Assembly: GCA_031283745.1 (NCBI GenBank)
Contig: JAITBH010000011.1
Coordinates: forward strand, 1 to 6,227
DNA: 6,227 nucleotides
Origin: Candidatus Ectomicrobium neotermitis
GTDB lineage: Bacteria; Elusimicrobiota; Endomicrobiia; Endomicrobiales; Endomicrobiaceae
Reading direction: 5' to 3'
Positions 4,703 to 6,227 of this stretch are shown here, piece by piece. How positions within the stretch are numbered: position 1 is the stretch's first letter; the number at the start of each line of letters is the position of its first letter. The notes under the pieces are model-generated. The model was not told where the DNA came from. It saw nothing but the letters and a program-made list of their open reading frames with translations, and did no database searches. The translations under genes and the position numbers were made by a program.

Positions 4703-6227
4703 TCAAAGTCGACAAGAAAGAAAATGAAAATCAAGACGCTTTGCTTGAAATAGGTGTTGAGGAGATACCAGCCGGCTACATAGAGCCTGCCTTAGAGCAG
4801 ATGAAGGCAGCGGCGGTTAAATTGTTTGCTGCAGACGGCTTAAAGTATGAGGGTCTTGACGTTTTTGCAACTCCCCGCAAGCTGATTTTGTTTGTCAAAA
4901 ATCTCTCAGACAAAAGTCAGACAAGGTATGAGGAAATTTTGGGACCTTCTCTTAAATCTGCCAAAGATGAAAAAGGGAATTTCACGCGGGCTGCGATGGG
5001 TTTTGCCTCAAAATACGGGCTTTTCCCGCAGGATCTAAAAAGCAAAAGCACAAATAGAGGGGATTACTTCTTTTTTGCTCAAGAAATTAAAGGGCAAAAA
5101 GCTCAAAAACTGCTCATTTCCATTTTTCCAGACATCATCAAAAGCATTTCCTTTCCCAAAAATATGGTGTGGGAGGAAAGCGGGTTTAGGTTTGCAAGAC
5201 CCATCAGAAGCATCTTGGCGCTATACGGAAAGAAAATTATTCGCTTTGCCATTGCCGATGTCAGTGCTTCAAACTGGACTTTGGGTTTGCGGGCTTTAGG
5301 CAATGTCAAAGTCCCTATAAAAATTCCCAGCGAGTATGTCGAAAAGTTAAAAAACAAAAGCGTCATTGTTAAACAGCAGGAGAGAAAGGAAATAGCCCGC
5401 AAGTCCATCAACTCGGCAGTCGCAAATGTCGGGCATATTATTGCCGACGAGGATTTGCTTGACGAGATAAATTACCTTGTCGAATACCCCACTGCGGTAT
5501 TGTGCGAGTTTGATAAAAAGTTCCTTGCTTTGCCTAAAGAGGTTTTGGCGATGTGCTTGAGGAAAAATCAAAAGTGCTTTTCTGTTAGCGGCAAAAACGG
5601 GGCTTTTACCAACTATTTTGTGGGCGTGCGCAATGGGCTTTCTCAATATCAAGATATTGTCAGAAAAGGGTATGAAAAGGTTGCAGGCGCAAGGTTGAGC
5701 GACGCCGAATTTTTTTATCAAAACGATCTAAAAAAGGGGCTTGAGCCTAATGTCGAAAAGCTTAAAAATATAGTTTTTCACAAAGACATCGGGACAATTC
5801 ATGAGAAGGTTTTGCGAATAGAAAAAATTTCAAATCTCATAGCAGAGCAAATGGGAAATGTAGACAAAGAGGACTTAAAAAAAGCTGTCTATCTTTCAAA
5901 GGCTGACTTGGTGAGCGAAATGGTTTTTGAATACCCGCAGCTGCAAGGGACGATGGGCAGAATTTATGCCTCAAAACTTGGGCAAAAAGAGGCGATCGCA
6001 AAAGCTATAGAGGAACATTATCTCCCTTTGAGTGCATCAGGCACACTGCCCGCTGGAGCTTTGGGGCTGATAATCGCTTTTGCAGACAGGCTTGATTCTT
6101 TGGTTGCAAATTTCAGTGTGGGATTTGAGCCGACAGGATCAGCAGATCCATACGGTTTGCGGCGGGCGGGCATTATTGTTGTCCGCATTGCTCAAGATAA
6201 ATTTCCTACTTGGGACATAGAACCTCT
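4699..6227 (+). CDS. glyS: Glycyl-tRNA synthetase beta subunit, C-terminal part missing (runs off the window)
   Basis: An uninterrupted frame of 509 codons from ATG at 4699 to the window edge. The beta chain of glycyl-tRNA synthetase binds tRNA-Gly and completes the alpha2-beta2 enzyme. Recognisable parts: the N-terminal LLEIGVEEIPA (15-25), FATPRKL (56-62), ILGPS (80-84), SFPKNMVW...FRFARPIRS (about 151-171), FHKDIGTIHEKVLRI (360-374), SKADLVSEMV...PQLQGTMG (400-420), and FADRLDSLVANF...PTGSADPYGLRRAG (461-491). These match the beta-subunit core and its HD-type region. E. coli GlyS is about 689 residues, so roughly 180 residues, including the C-terminal DALR-type anticodon-binding domain, lie beyond the window. 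GGAGGG at 4687-4692 is six bases upstream of the start, inside the end of glyQ, and start and stop share ATGA, so translation is coupled. PTGSADP has Ala482 where Lys is common. Confidence 0.97.
   Translation, partial: MIKVDKKENENQDALLEIGVEEIPAGYIEPALEQMKAAAVKLFAADGLKYEGLDVFATPRKLILFVKNLSDKSQTRYEEILGPSLKSAKDEKGNFTRAAMGFASKYGLFPQDLKSKSTNRGDYFFFAQEIKGQKAQKLLISIFPDIIKSISFPKNMVWEESGFRFARPIRSILALYGKKIIRFAIADVSASNWTLGLRALGNVKVPIKIPSEYVEKLKNKSVIVKQQERKEIARKSINSAVANVGHIIADEDLLDEINYLVEYPTAVLCEFDKKFLALPKEVLAMCLRKNQKCFSVSGKNGAFTNYFVGVRNGLSQYQDIVRKGYEKVAGARLSDAEFFYQNDLKKGLEPNVEKLKNIVFHKDIGTIHEKVLRIEKISNLIAEQMGNVDKEDLKKAVYLSKADLVSEMVFEYPQLQGTMGRIYASKLGQKEAIAKAIEEHYLPLSASGTLPAGALGLIIAFADRLDSLVANFSVGFEPTGSADPYGLRRAGIIVVRIAQDKFPTWDIEP

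Noticed and set aside
5103..5721. Minus-strand open frames within glyS.
   Set aside because: They are shadows of a clear glyS frame with conserved motifs throughout.
1..6227. CRISPR arrays, insertion sequences, long direct repeats or phage genes.
   Set aside because: Reading both strands, I saw no repeated spacer pattern, transposase, or terminal inverted repeats.

Overview
The window suggests a Gram-negative bacterium of moderate to low GC (roughly 40% by eye). It carries a lipid A kinase (lpxK) and a heptose bisphosphate phosphatase (gmhB-like), so it should make lipopolysaccharide with a heptose-containing core. It also uses the separate alpha and beta subunits of bacterial glycyl-tRNA synthetase. 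The sequence alone does not fix the phylum. Nothing here is recognisably phage, plasmid or transposon; it reads as chromosomal core sequence with some odd local architecture.

The layout is two divergent transcription units around an intergenic region at about 3683-3844. To the left, on the minus strand and in order of transcription, are: a PIG-L/LmbE-fold protein with substituted catalytic residues, a Rho-independent terminator, a family 2 glycosyltransferase of the WaaE/KdtX type, lpxK, a gmhB-like HAD phosphatase, tRNA-Pro(UGG), a second terminator, and the 5' part of a secreted protein resembling SpoVG. To the right, on the plus strand, are glyQ and glyS with a 4-base stop/start overlap; glyS runs off the window.

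The glycosyltransferase, lpxK and gmhB overlap one another (4 and 40 bases) and almost certainly form one envelope operon. LpxK phosphorylates the lipid A precursor, GmhB supplies a heptose intermediate for the inner core, and the glycosyltransferase probably adds a core sugar. The gmhB reading frame continues through the -10 box of the tRNA and stops inside the tRNA itself.

The points most worth a second look are: (1) the gmhB stop codon lying inside tRNA-Pro, so that tRNA maturation would remove it from the message; (2) a PIG-L family protein that has lost the usual zinc-ligand and catalytic positions; (3) two genes whose Shine-Dalgarno sequence directly abuts the T-tract of a terminator, leaving no room for a conventional promoter; and (4) a signal-peptide-bearing SpoVG-like protein. 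I found no wholly new multi-gene system.
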